11,916 bases of DNA, taken from assembly GCA_038062375.1 (NCBI GenBank), contig JBBTXG010000004.1, positions 1 to 11,916 of the forward strand, in the 5' to 3' direction. The stretch's first letter is position 1. Each line of letters opens with the position of its first letter. Of the stretch, positions 7,297 through 11,715 are shown one piece after another. A model generated the notes under the pieces. The model did no database searches, had not been told where the DNA came from, and saw nothing but the letters and a program-made list of their open reading frames with translations. The DNA comes from JBBTXG01 sp038062375 (GTDB lineage Bacteria; Patescibacteriota; Minisyncoccia; Minisyncoccales; UBA10102). A program made the position numbers and the translations under genes.

Positions 7297-7325
7297 ATTA
7301 TATCAAAGACATCCCGCCAACACAA
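7297..7325 (-). promoter_or_regulatory. Putative extended -10 promoter, leaderless, for the 104-aa gene
   Basis: Minus-strand perfect TATAAT (7302-7297) preceded by TGA (an extended -10), with a weak TTGTGT (7325-7320) 17 bp further upstream. The -10 ends 6 nt before ATG 7290. Confidence 0.6.
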
Positions 7326-7343
7326 AACATACAATCCTCACCG

Positions 7344-7357
7344 CCATAATTTTTTGG
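7344..7357 (-). repeat. Module-junction repeat, copy 1
   Basis: Minus-strand CCAAAAAATTATGG, one mismatch from the consensus CCAAGAAATTRTGG. It lies 3 bp beyond the stop of the caspase-like gene and 53 bp before ATG 7290, in the same orientation as the other four copies. Confidence 0.6.
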
Positions 7358-7360
7358 TTT

Positions 7361-7984
7361 TCAGTCATAGCAAACCTGGTTTCTCATATTTGCTATCAGC
7401 TCCGGAACAAGATACGATCTTTTTGAATCACTCGTCAAAAGCTCCGCGATTACTTTTTGATAAGTTTTTATGCTAAGATTGTGAGCCTCCCTAACAGTAT
7501 GCCCTTTGAGCAAAGAAATACCGATCTGATTTGAACATTTACGGAAGGGTTCTGCATCAGGATCTTTGAGTGGATGAGATAGATTCGTCGTCGGATCATG
7601 CCAGAAAACAAAGGGGATCTTATAGCCTATAAACCCAATCGCACCTTTCGCTCTGATATTCTTTCCGAGTAAACTTCCAGCAGTGCAGGCGCGGATAAAA
7701 ACTTTCTTTCCAGCGAGTAGATCTTCATTTCTATAAGTTACAGAAATCAACTCCTCGTTATCATGACCAAGTACAGCACCTGCATTTCCATGACCATTAA
7801 AAATCGCCAAACTAGGACTTTGTTTTTTTAAATAACTTTCTACGTTTTTTCGATTTGCCTTAACCCTAGAGAGCTCGTAAGTTCTCCAATTCTTCTTAGC
7901 GAGTTGAAGTAACTCTTCACACCAAGCGTATAAATAACGAGTAGCCTTATCGTAGTTAACTCGTGTAATCAGAAAGCCGTTCAT
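7361..7984 (-). CDS. Caspase/CHAT-like cysteine protease
   Basis: 207 aa from ATG 7984; a TTG at 8023 would add 13 residues. The protein starts MNGFLITRVNYDKATRYLYAW, then has a predicted strand leading to IFNGHGNAG (catalytic His at 65) and, 35 residues on, FIRACTAGSLLG (catalytic Cys at 100), followed by GAIGFIGY. A His-Gly dyad partner followed by an Ala-Cys after a hydrophobic strand is the signature of clan CD peptidases (caspase, CHAT, gingipain). No signal peptide or membrane segment is seen, so it is probably cytoplasmic, and no TPR or NTPase domain is fused to it. It overlaps the 79-aa gene by 29 bp and is third in a three-gene operon. Its substrate is unknown; a role in regulated self-cleavage, defence or cell death is conceivable from the family but is inference. 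Confidence 0.8.
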   Translation of the reverse strand: MNGFLITRVNYDKATRYLYAWCEELLQLAKKNWRTYELSRVKANRKNVESYLKKQSPSLAIFNGHGNAGAVLGHDNEELISVTYRNEDLLAGKKVFIRACTAGSLLGKNIRAKGAIGFIGYKIPFVFWHDPTTNLSHPLKDPDAEPFRKCSNQIGISLLKGHTVREAHNLSIKTYQKVIAELLTSDSKRSYLVPELIANMRNQVCYD

Positions 7985-8195
7985 CGTCTGTGGGTAAATT
8001 ATTAAGGGAACGAAGATACTCAAGCTGATTTTCTATATATCTTTTACCGATTTCATCATTCTCTCTTACATGCTTTATTAACTGCTCAATCGAAAAACTC
8101 CCTTCATCGCCAACTGCGAGTTCAAGGTTCTGTGGCATTGTCTTCAATCTCGCAATAATCAACGCCTCAATGATTTCTCTTTCTTGATCATCCAT
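7956..8195 (-). CDS. Small helical protein, 79 aa, partner of the caspase-like protease
   Basis: Sequence IEALIIARLKTMPQNLELAV, GDEGSFSIEQLIKHVRENDEIGKRYIENQLEYLRSL: the pattern 'ARLKTMP-x-N-x-x-x-x-x-G-x-x-G-x-F-(S/T)-x-E-x-L-I-x-H-V' recalls small uncharacterised proteins seen in candidate-phyla genomes. It looks all-helical, acidic and without a membrane segment. It begins 8 bp after the 62-aa gene and overlaps the protease gene by 29 bp, so the three should be translated together. It could be a regulator, adaptor or substrate of the protease; nothing in the sequence decides this. Confidence 0.65.
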   Translation of the reverse strand: MDDQEREIIEALIIARLKTMPQNLELAVGDEGSFSIEQLIKHVRENDEIGKRYIENQLEYLRSLNNLPTDDERLSDYTS

Positions 8196-8203
8196 AGCAA
8201 ATG

Positions 8204-8392
8204 TTAGTTTGCTGGAATAAACTTAAGCTGAATGAGCAGTTGTAAAATTCTCTTTCCTCTTTCTGTGTCTGCATCGATTTCTCTATATGCAACCTCCCAA
8301 GTAATTGGCTCTCCATCTATACTTAAAACCACCTCTCTCCTGACGGCAAAAGGAAGGTTGGCATAATGCCTGTAAAAAGCAGCTTTATCCAT
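8204..8392 (-). CDS. Small hypothetical protein, 62 aa, first gene of the caspase-like operon
   Basis: Sequence begins MDKAAFYRHYANLPFAVRRE and continues VVLSIDGEPITWEVAYREID, DTERGKRILQLLIQLKFI. I recall similar short proteins ('FY-x-x-YANLP... DGEP-(I/M)-(T/S)W') beside other small genes in Parcubacteria, but know no function. It is preceded by the clearest promoter of this module (TTGACA, 18 bp, GATAAT) with the -10 ending 16 nt before ATG. The 8-bp gap to the 79-aa gene supports co-transcription. Confidence 0.65.
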   Translation of the reverse strand: MDKAAFYRHYANLPFAVRREVVLSIDGEPITWEVAYREIDADTERGKRILQLLIQLKFIPAN

Positions 8393-8408
8393 ACACTTAA
8401 CTTATTTG

Positions 8409-8438
8409 ATTATCTCAACTCTGACTATATCTTGTCAA
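8409..8438 (-). promoter_or_regulatory. Promoter of the caspase-like operon
   Basis: Minus-strand perfect TTGACA (8438-8433), an 18-bp spacer and GATAAT (8414-8409). The predicted RNA start gives a leader of about 10 nt before ATG 8392. It begins 19 bp inside (downstream of) the junction repeat copy 2. Confidence 0.7.
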
Positions 8439-8457
8439 CCAACGTCTCACTCCTATA

Positions 8458-8471
8458 CCACAATTTCTTGG
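8458..8471 (-). repeat. Module-junction repeat, copy 2
   Basis: Minus-strand CCAAGAAATTGTGG, identical to copy 3 and sharing 17 bp with it (CCAAGAAATTGTGGTAT). It lies between the broken LD-carboxypeptidase gene and the caspase-like operon. Confidence 0.7.
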
Positions 8472-8502
8472 ATTTTTCTAGGCAGGAACAGGGATGGGTT
8501 TG

Positions 8503-8527
8503 GAACGGAGTCCCGAACGGAGTTCGG
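8503..8527. repeat. Tandem GAACGGAGT repeat with hairpin after the LD-carboxypeptidase remnant
   Basis: GAACGGAGT occurs at 8503-8511 and 8515-8523. The second copy is part of a 6-bp stem hairpin, CCGAAC-GGA-GTTCGG (8513-8527). A third copy stands at 11825-11833 in the GC-rich end of the window. No T run follows on the minus strand, so terminator function is doubtful; it may be a REP-like element. Confidence 0.5.
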
Positions 8528-8552
8528 CGAGGTGGGGCAGGACGGTGGATTT

Positions 8553-9122
8553 TCAGTGGTTTAGTATTTCCAGCTTTGCTGTTCCGTTTTCAGCGATCAG
8601 GCTACACTCACCACCGACAGGAAAAGTAATCTTTGGATCGGTATGACCAAAGTCAACGTTTGCAACAATCGGCAGTCCGTCCAATTCTTTTTTGGTCTTA
8701 ATAATTTGTGACAGAAGCTCATTTGTTGTTTTACTGGCTCTTTGGAATCTTCCGATCACGATGCCTTTTACATTTTTGAAATCCGGCAGGTGAATAAGCG
8801 ATTGTATATTGCGATCAAAATGATGAGGTAAAGATTCTTCGTCGTCTTCGATAAAAAGAATTGAATCTGCGAGCGCAGGAAAGTATTCAGTGCCTTGCAG
8901 CAAGTTTAGCGTGCAAAGGTTTCCGCCAAGAATGGTTCCGGAAACCTTTCCTTTGTTGATTACAAGAAAACCTTCGTTCTCGATAAGATTTCTTTCGTTT
9001 TGGTTTTTGTACCACATGTCGTCACTCCACTTTCCCGAGGGTTTCACTTCAAAAGAGTCCTCCGTTAATAAGCATCTCTTGAAATAATCTAACGTGTAGT
9101 CAAAATACAGTTCTTGTCCAAA
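8553..9122 (-). pseudogene. LD-carboxypeptidase (S66/MccF-like), C-terminal part after frameshift
   Basis: The second half of the broken S66 peptidase gene. The open frame can be read from TTT-GGA at 9122 (FGQELYFDYTLDYFKR) to the stop at 8553, about 189 residues; a GTG at 9047 is the only plausible internal start and would be artificial. It holds the rest of the catalytic machinery expected for the family: GKVSGTILGGNLCTLNLLQGT as substrate-pocket region (given as landmark), LFIEDDEE with the active-site Glu, and FGHTDPKITFPVG with the active-site His. No further damage is seen, so the break is recent or is a sequence error. Confidence 0.8.
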
Positions 9123-9538
9123 GGCGAGTAGTGAGGACCAGAGTAGGAAACCAGTCCGGTTTTCGCGAATATGGCATTATGTAAAGCAGTAATGTCCGAA
9201 AAGCCGCAAAAAACTTTAGGGTTACTCTTTATTAAATCCCAATCCAAATACTTTAGGAGTTGATTGCTATTAAAACCGCCCAAAACAGTTAGCACGCCTT
9301 TGACATTTTTATCCCGAAAGGCATCGTGAAAATCTTCGATGCGAGATTGTATGCTCGAAGAAACAAAATCATCATTTTCCTCTACGTGTTTTCCGAAACT
9401 GATGTTGAAGCCCAAATCAGCAAGCCTCTTACTGGCAATCTGTCGAACATCCTCGGAAATAATAGCCAGCGAGCATGATGGTGCAATAATTCTAACTTCG
9501 TCTCCTGTTTTTAATTTTGTTGGATACATCTTTTCCAT
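9089..9538 (-). pseudogene. LD-carboxypeptidase (S66/MccF-like), N-terminal part, frameshifted
   Basis: Serine peptidase family S66 removes the terminal D-Ala from murein tetrapeptides (LdcA) or cleaves microcin C7-type conjugates (MccF). ATG 9538 gives MEKMYPTKLKTGDEVRIIAP, the standard N-terminus; AGGA stands 6 nt upstream. Key pieces are VLGGFNSNQLL (85-95) and FCGFSDITALHNAI with the nucleophile Ser114. The frame is right up to GPHYS (residues 134-138, near 9125) and then reads 13 foreign residues to a TAG at 9089. Restoring one base in the CC at 9123-9124 rejoins it to FGQELYFDY and gives a protein of about 328 residues, the usual family length. As it stands no complete active site is made in one chain unless ribosomes shift frame. 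Confidence 0.82.
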
Positions 9539-9541
9539 AAT

Positions 9542-9562
9542 TATTCCTATACGCCAGGAATA
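9542..9562 (-). promoter_or_regulatory. Inverted repeat overlapping the ribosome binding site of the LD-carboxypeptidase gene
   Basis: On the minus strand TATTCCT (9562-9556), a 7-nt loop and AGGAATA (9548-9542) form a perfect 7-bp hairpin ending 3 nt before ATG 9538. The second arm holds the AGGA Shine-Dalgarno-like sequence, so the hairpin could hide it, or the repeat could be a protein-binding site. It directly abuts junction repeat copy 3. Confidence 0.45.
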
Positions 9563-9590
9563 CCACAATTTCTTGGGAAACGAAAGCCGC
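9563..9590 (-). repeat. Module-junction repeat, copy 3 (long form)
   Basis: Contains the core CCAAGAAATTGTGG (9576-9563). Positions 9564-9590 are identical over 27 bases to 11354-11380. It lies between the BrnA gene terminator and the LD-carboxypeptidase gene. Confidence 0.85.
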
Positions 9591-9639
9591 TGAAAAACTA
9601 AAAGATAGTTTACATCTTTTGCTGGATGTATACTATCTT
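9591..9639 (-). terminator. Rho-independent terminator after brnTA
   Basis: On the minus strand a 15-bp stem with one mismatch: AAGATAGTATACATC (9639-9625), an 8-nt loop and GATGTAAACTATCTT (9616-9602), then a T-rich tail TTAGTTTTTC (9601-9592). It begins 15 bp after the brnA stop. Confidence 0.8.
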
Positions 9640-9654
9640 GAAAGTTAGTATACT

Positions 9655-9942
9655 TTATGACTTGTATGGAGAGCCAGCGCGGTCGTGCACTACGCCTTCG
9701 GCAATGTATTCTTTGATGAGGGATTGGTAAGGCACATCAATCTCGTTGGCTCGTTCTTTGAGTCGAGTAAGAAGATAATCTGGGATGCGGATGGAAATGG
9801 CGTGGGAGGTTGGTTTGAGATTTGGAAAAGACGCCTTCTCAAAATCAGAAGGTTCAAAATAGTCGGCCAAATTGAGTTTTGCCCAGAAGTCTCTTTCTCT
9901 GTTTTCATTCTTAAATTTTGGAACTTTAAGCTTTTTTTTCAT
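9655..9942 (-). CDS. brnA: BrnA/CopG-like ribbon-helix-helix antitoxin
   Basis: 95 aa. The N-terminal half has the toxin-binding motif typical of BrnA-type antitoxins, FKNENRERDFWAKLNLADYF (10-29), and FPNLKPTSHAISIRIPDYLL (39-58) leads into a ribbon-helix-helix DNA-binding domain (about 48-82) with VPYQSLIKEYI (70-80). It should bind and neutralise the toxin encoded just upstream and repress the shared promoter. Its ATG at 9942 overlaps the end of brnT by 17 bp, the usual coupled arrangement. Two short palindromes near the promoter are candidate operators. The gene ends 15 bp before a strong terminator. Confidence 0.85.
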   Translation of the reverse strand: MKKKLKVPKFKNENRERDFWAKLNLADYFEPSDFEKASFPNLKPTSHAISIRIPDYLLTRLKERANEIDVPYQSLIKEYIAEGVVHDRAGSPYKS

Positions 9943-10225
9943 GGTATAAATGTAATTCTTTTTTATTGAGATCGCGGGCCGAAATTATCCGGACTTTCAT
10001 TTTCCGTACTGCGAAAACAATGAATAATACTCGCTGCTTCTTTGTTTCCCCAATTATGATATATCGCTTTTCTTGATCTGAATGGATAAGGTCACGGAGT
10101 ACTCGTTTGTTCGGGTCAAAAAATACTTCTTCGCACTCTTCATTTTTTACCCCGTGCGCAATAAGGTTCTTATCTATATTCCCCTTATCCCACTCGAACT
10201 CAATTCGCTCGCGGAAAACCCTCAT
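9926..10225 (-). CDS. brnT: BrnT-family toxin (RelE-like RNase fold)
   Basis: 99 aa, the usual BrnT length. BrnT toxins are ribonucleases that stop translation when not bound by BrnA. The family pattern is clear: FEWDKGNIDKNLIAHGVKNE (10-29), EEVFFDPN (32-39), EKRYIIIGETKKQRVLFIVF (52-71) and RIISARDLNKKE (79-90), including the conserved SAR near the C-terminus. It comes first in the operon, as typical for brnTA. ATG 10225 stands only 5 nt after the -10 hexamer, so a leaderless transcript is predicted. Confidence 0.9.
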   Translation of the reverse strand: MRVFRERIEFEWDKGNIDKNLIAHGVKNEECEEVFFDPNKRVLRDLIHSDQEKRYIIIGETKKQRVLFIVFAVRKMKVRIISARDLNKKELHLYHEKKA

Positions 10226-10230
10226 GTTCC

Positions 10231-10259
10231 ATTGTATAACCTGGCATATACACTGTCAA
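10231..10259 (-). promoter_or_regulatory. Promoter and candidate operator of brnTA
   Basis: Minus-strand perfect TTGACA (10259-10254), a 17-bp spacer and TACAAT (10236-10231). The spacer and the edge of the -10 hold an inverted repeat with arms GTATA (10234-10238) and TATAC (10247-10251), well placed for autorepression by BrnA. The -10 ends 5 nt before the brnT ATG. Confidence 0.72.
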
Positions 10260-10265
10260 GCCTCT

Positions 10266-10279
10266 CCATAATTTCTTGG
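10266..10279 (-). repeat. Module-junction repeat, copy 4
   Basis: Minus-strand CCAAGAAATTATGG, 6 bp upstream of the brnTA -35 box. The sequence before it on the minus strand (GGATTTTTGTTTT) is T-rich like the arm of copies 3 and 5. The rest of the gap to the higA stop (10280-10412) has no gene or clear terminator that I can see. Confidence 0.65.
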
Positions 10280-10412
10280 AAAACAAAAATCCTGCGCTTC
10301 GACAGATTCGACAAGTCTCAACCCGAACTCACTTCGAATGGTAACCTCAGTGGAACCAGACTCGAGGAGCTCACCGCAGAGAAACTCGGGGCAGAATAAA
10401 ACTGGCTAAAAC

Positions 10413-10700
10413 CTACTTAATGGGGAGCACAAACTCTGCATGCAGAGCATGGGCGATTCGTTTGAGGAGCGAAAGCGATGGATTTCCTCGCATAGTTTCC
10501 AAACGGGAAATCGCAGCTTGCGAGGTACGGAGTTTCCTTGCCAGATCACGCTGGGAAAGCTTCTCGGAAAGTCGCGCCTCAATGAGCTGCTTGGCAAGTA
10601 GGTATTCTACCTCGGAGTCCTCCCATGCTTTCCTGAACTTTGGGTTTTTGAGCCGTCTTTTGAGATCTTCTTGAAATGTATAAGTAAGTTTGTTTTGCAT
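10413..10700 (-). CDS. higA: HigA-like antitoxin, XRE-family helix-turn-helix
   Basis: 95 aa. Residues 33-90 form an XRE/Cro-C1 helix-turn-helix: AKQLIEARLSEKLSQRDLAR, then KLRTSQAAISRLETMRGNP and LSLLKRIAHAL. The N-terminal 30 residues (FQEDLKRRLKNPKFRKAWED) match the leader often seen in HigA partners of Gp49-like toxins. It follows the toxin gene with a 35-bp gap that holds a promoter and a near-perfect 18-bp palindrome, so it probably has its own autoregulated promoter giving an antitoxin surplus. Confidence 0.88.
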   Translation of the reverse strand: MQNKLTYTFQEDLKRRLKNPKFRKAWEDSEVEYLLAKQLIEARLSEKLSQRDLARKLRTSQAAISRLETMRGNPSLSLLKRIAHALHAEFVLPIK

Positions 10701-10739
10701 GATATAATCATGATATCATATATGATGTCGTCCTGTCAA
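10701..10739 (-). promoter_or_regulatory. Antitoxin promoter with palindromic operator between higB and higA
   Basis: Minus-strand perfect TTGACA (10739-10734), which overlaps the toxin stop codon, an 18-bp spacer and TATCAT (10715-10710), 9 nt before the higA ATG. The spacer is filled by an 18-bp palindrome with one mismatched pair (10712-10729, core ATCATATATGAT). A second inverted repeat, GATAT/ATATC, spans 10701-10717. These are likely HigA binding sites. Confidence 0.68.
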
Positions 10740-11086
10740 CGCCTTTTCCATAGTTCATAACGATTCAACGCCATATTGATCTCTTTGGATGGCGTTTTTT
10801 GTTTCTTCTTCACAAAACCATGGAGCGCCAGAACGGCATTCTTCTCTGGCACGATATAAAGTACTCGTATGTTATCTTTACCCAAAGTTCTTATTTCCCA
10901 AAGCGGAGTACCGGTAACCTTTTTGAGGTGTGGCAAAACTGCCTGCAGGCCGTGCTCTTCGATATGCTGAAATATCCGTAAAATCTTAACCTGCTGGCTT
11001 TCTCCAAGAGAATCCAAGAACTCCTTTACCGGGTTTTCTCCTCGAGAAGAAAGATAGTAGTAGATAGTTGTTTTTCCATTTGCCAT
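10736..11086 (-). CDS. higB: HigB-like toxin (RelE superfamily, phage Gp49-like)
   Basis: 116 aa from ATG 11086; longer readings from 11215 add residues unlike the family. The Gp49-like/DUF891 pattern is clear: YYYLSSRGENPVKEFLDSL (9-27), LPHLKKVTGTPLWEIRTLG (51-69) with the WEIR strand, RVLYIV (74-79), and LHGFVKKKQKTPSKEINMAL (88-107), the basic C-terminal segment typical of these ribosome-dependent mRNases. The toxin precedes the antitoxin, the HigBA order. It starts 20 bp after the Nudix remnant, from whose transcript it may be expressed; no separate promoter was found. Confidence 0.88.
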   Translation of the reverse strand: MANGKTTIYYYLSSRGENPVKEFLDSLGESQQVKILRIFQHIEEHGLQAVLPHLKKVTGTPLWEIRTLGKDNIRVLYIVPEKNAVLALHGFVKKKQKTPSKEINMALNRYELWKRR

Positions 11087-11106
11087 TATGGATTTCACGA
11101 GAGCCT

Positions 11107-11343
11107 TTAACTCAGCAACTTCCGGTAAAACGTTTTTACCACAAAGTGGAACGCATCGCCAAACATCTCCGGGTTTTGTTTGAGGGAATCTTGTAGTTCT
11201 TTGGGGGTGGAACACCTTGTATAATCCTGGGAAATTACGGTGCGATGCAAAAGACCTTTTTCGTGGGCTTCTTTTTTCGTGGTTTGAGAGAGGATGTTGT
11301 CGTTCTCGTCAACAATATCCACCATTTCCATGGAAGTATCCAT
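11107..11343 (-). pseudogene. Nudix hydrolase remnant with the Nudix box deleted
   Basis: 78 aa. Residues 5-36 (MEMVDIVDENDNILSQTTKK, EAHEKGLLHRTV) match the N-terminus of IPP-isomerase-like Nudix hydrolases. From about 45 on, STPKELQDSLKQNPEMF resembles the C-terminal helix of the same proteins ('L-x-x-x-L-x-x-x-NP-x-x-F'). Everything between, including the catalytic Nudix box (G-x5-E-x7-RE-x2-EE-x-G), is absent, and family members are usually about twice this length. An in-frame internal deletion of roughly 80-100 codons explains this; it cannot hydrolyse nucleotides as a Nudix enzyme. The frame is still open from ATG 11343 to the stop, so a short peptide may be made, or it may simply serve as leader for higBA. 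Confidence 0.65.
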
Positions 11344-11352
11344 AAGGCACTA

Positions 11353-11380
11353 GCACAATTTCTTGGGAAACGAAAGCCGC
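11353..11380 (-). repeat. Module-junction repeat, copy 5 (long form)
   Basis: Core CCAAGAAATTGTGC (11366-11353), one mismatch from consensus. Positions 11354-11380 are identical to 9564-9590. Its upstream arm doubles as the end of the terminator hairpin that follows the gamma-glutamylcyclotransferase gene. Confidence 0.82.
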
Positions 11381-11390
11381 CCGGGGCGGC
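11365..11390 (-). terminator. GC-rich terminator after the gamma-glutamylcyclotransferase-fold gene
   Basis: On the minus strand GCCGCC-CCG-GGCGGC (11390-11376), a 6-bp stem with a 3-nt loop, followed by TTTCGTTTCCC (11375-11365). It starts 13 bp after the stop of the upstream gene. The T run is interrupted, so efficiency is uncertain. Confidence 0.65.
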
Positions 11391-11403
11391 GATGACTAGA
11401 ATT

Positions 11404-11715
11404 TTATTGCTTCGGGTTTTTGATATAAACCCAGGCGGTTTTACCGCTCTGGAGAGTAACTTTCTGACGAGTGTAAGCGGATGTTTCGTACTCGTCAGTT
11501 TTCTCCAGCTCTTCCAGGGTTAGCGTAAGTACTTCGCCCTCAATAACCGAACCATCTTGGGGGCTAATAATTGGATATGTTCTTTTGCCGAGCGTGATGA
11601 TAGACTTGCCGTAACCTTCAAGCGTATCGGGTTCGCCCGGCATAAGCCTTCCAACTACTCTTTTTTGGACTTCCGCGTCTCTTAAAGTGCCGTACACAAA
11701 AAGGTATTCTTGCAT
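11404..11715 (-). CDS. Gamma-glutamylcyclotransferase-like (AIG2/GGCT-fold) protein
   Basis: 103 aa. The fold signature YGTLRD (8-13) lies right at the N-terminus, and the acidic segment LEKTDEYETSAYTRQKV (70-86) carries the Glu expected to act as general acid/base (E77) followed by the Y-x-R motif. GGCT-fold enzymes release 5-oxoproline from gamma-glutamyl amines or peptides; the actual substrate of small bacterial members is mostly unknown. There is no signal peptide. ATG 11715 is right because YGTLR must lie within the first residues. It is the last gene of the module series, separated from the Nudix remnant by a terminator and junction repeat copy 5. Confidence 0.9.
   Translation of the reverse strand: MQEYLFVYGTLRDAEVQKRVVGRLMPGEPDTLEGYGKSIITLGKRTYPIISPQDGSVIEGEVLTLTLEELEKTDEYETSAYTRQKVTLQSGKTAWVYIKNPKQ

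Noticed and set aside
8021..8023. TTG start for the caspase-like protease
   Set aside because: The extra 13 residues are unlike the rest of the domain; ATG 7984 gives a natural first strand (NGFLITRVNYD) for this fold.
10082..10399. Plus-strand frame of 105 codons across the brnT start and the following gap
   Set aside because: It runs antisense through the brnT 5' end, promoter and junction repeat, with no recognisable domain.
11087..11215. Upstream extension of the HigB-like toxin
   Set aside because: The added residues overlap the Nudix remnant in another frame and do not resemble Gp49-like toxins, which begin at about MANGKTTIYYY.
7344..11366. The junction motif as the shared -35/-10 promoter of each module
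   Set aside because: TTGTGG inside the motif has no good -10 at 16-18 bp in most copies, and separate promoters with TTGACA or an extended -10 are visible downstream of copies 1, 2 and 4.
7344..11380. Classical integron attC sites at the module junctions
   Set aside because: I looked for the paired core sites RYYYAAC and GTTRRRY with a long imperfect palindrome between them and found none at the junctions; no integron integrase gene is in the window either.
7344..11380. CRISPR array
   Set aside because: The repeats are 14-27 bp, about a kilobase apart and separated by genes, not by short uniform spacers.
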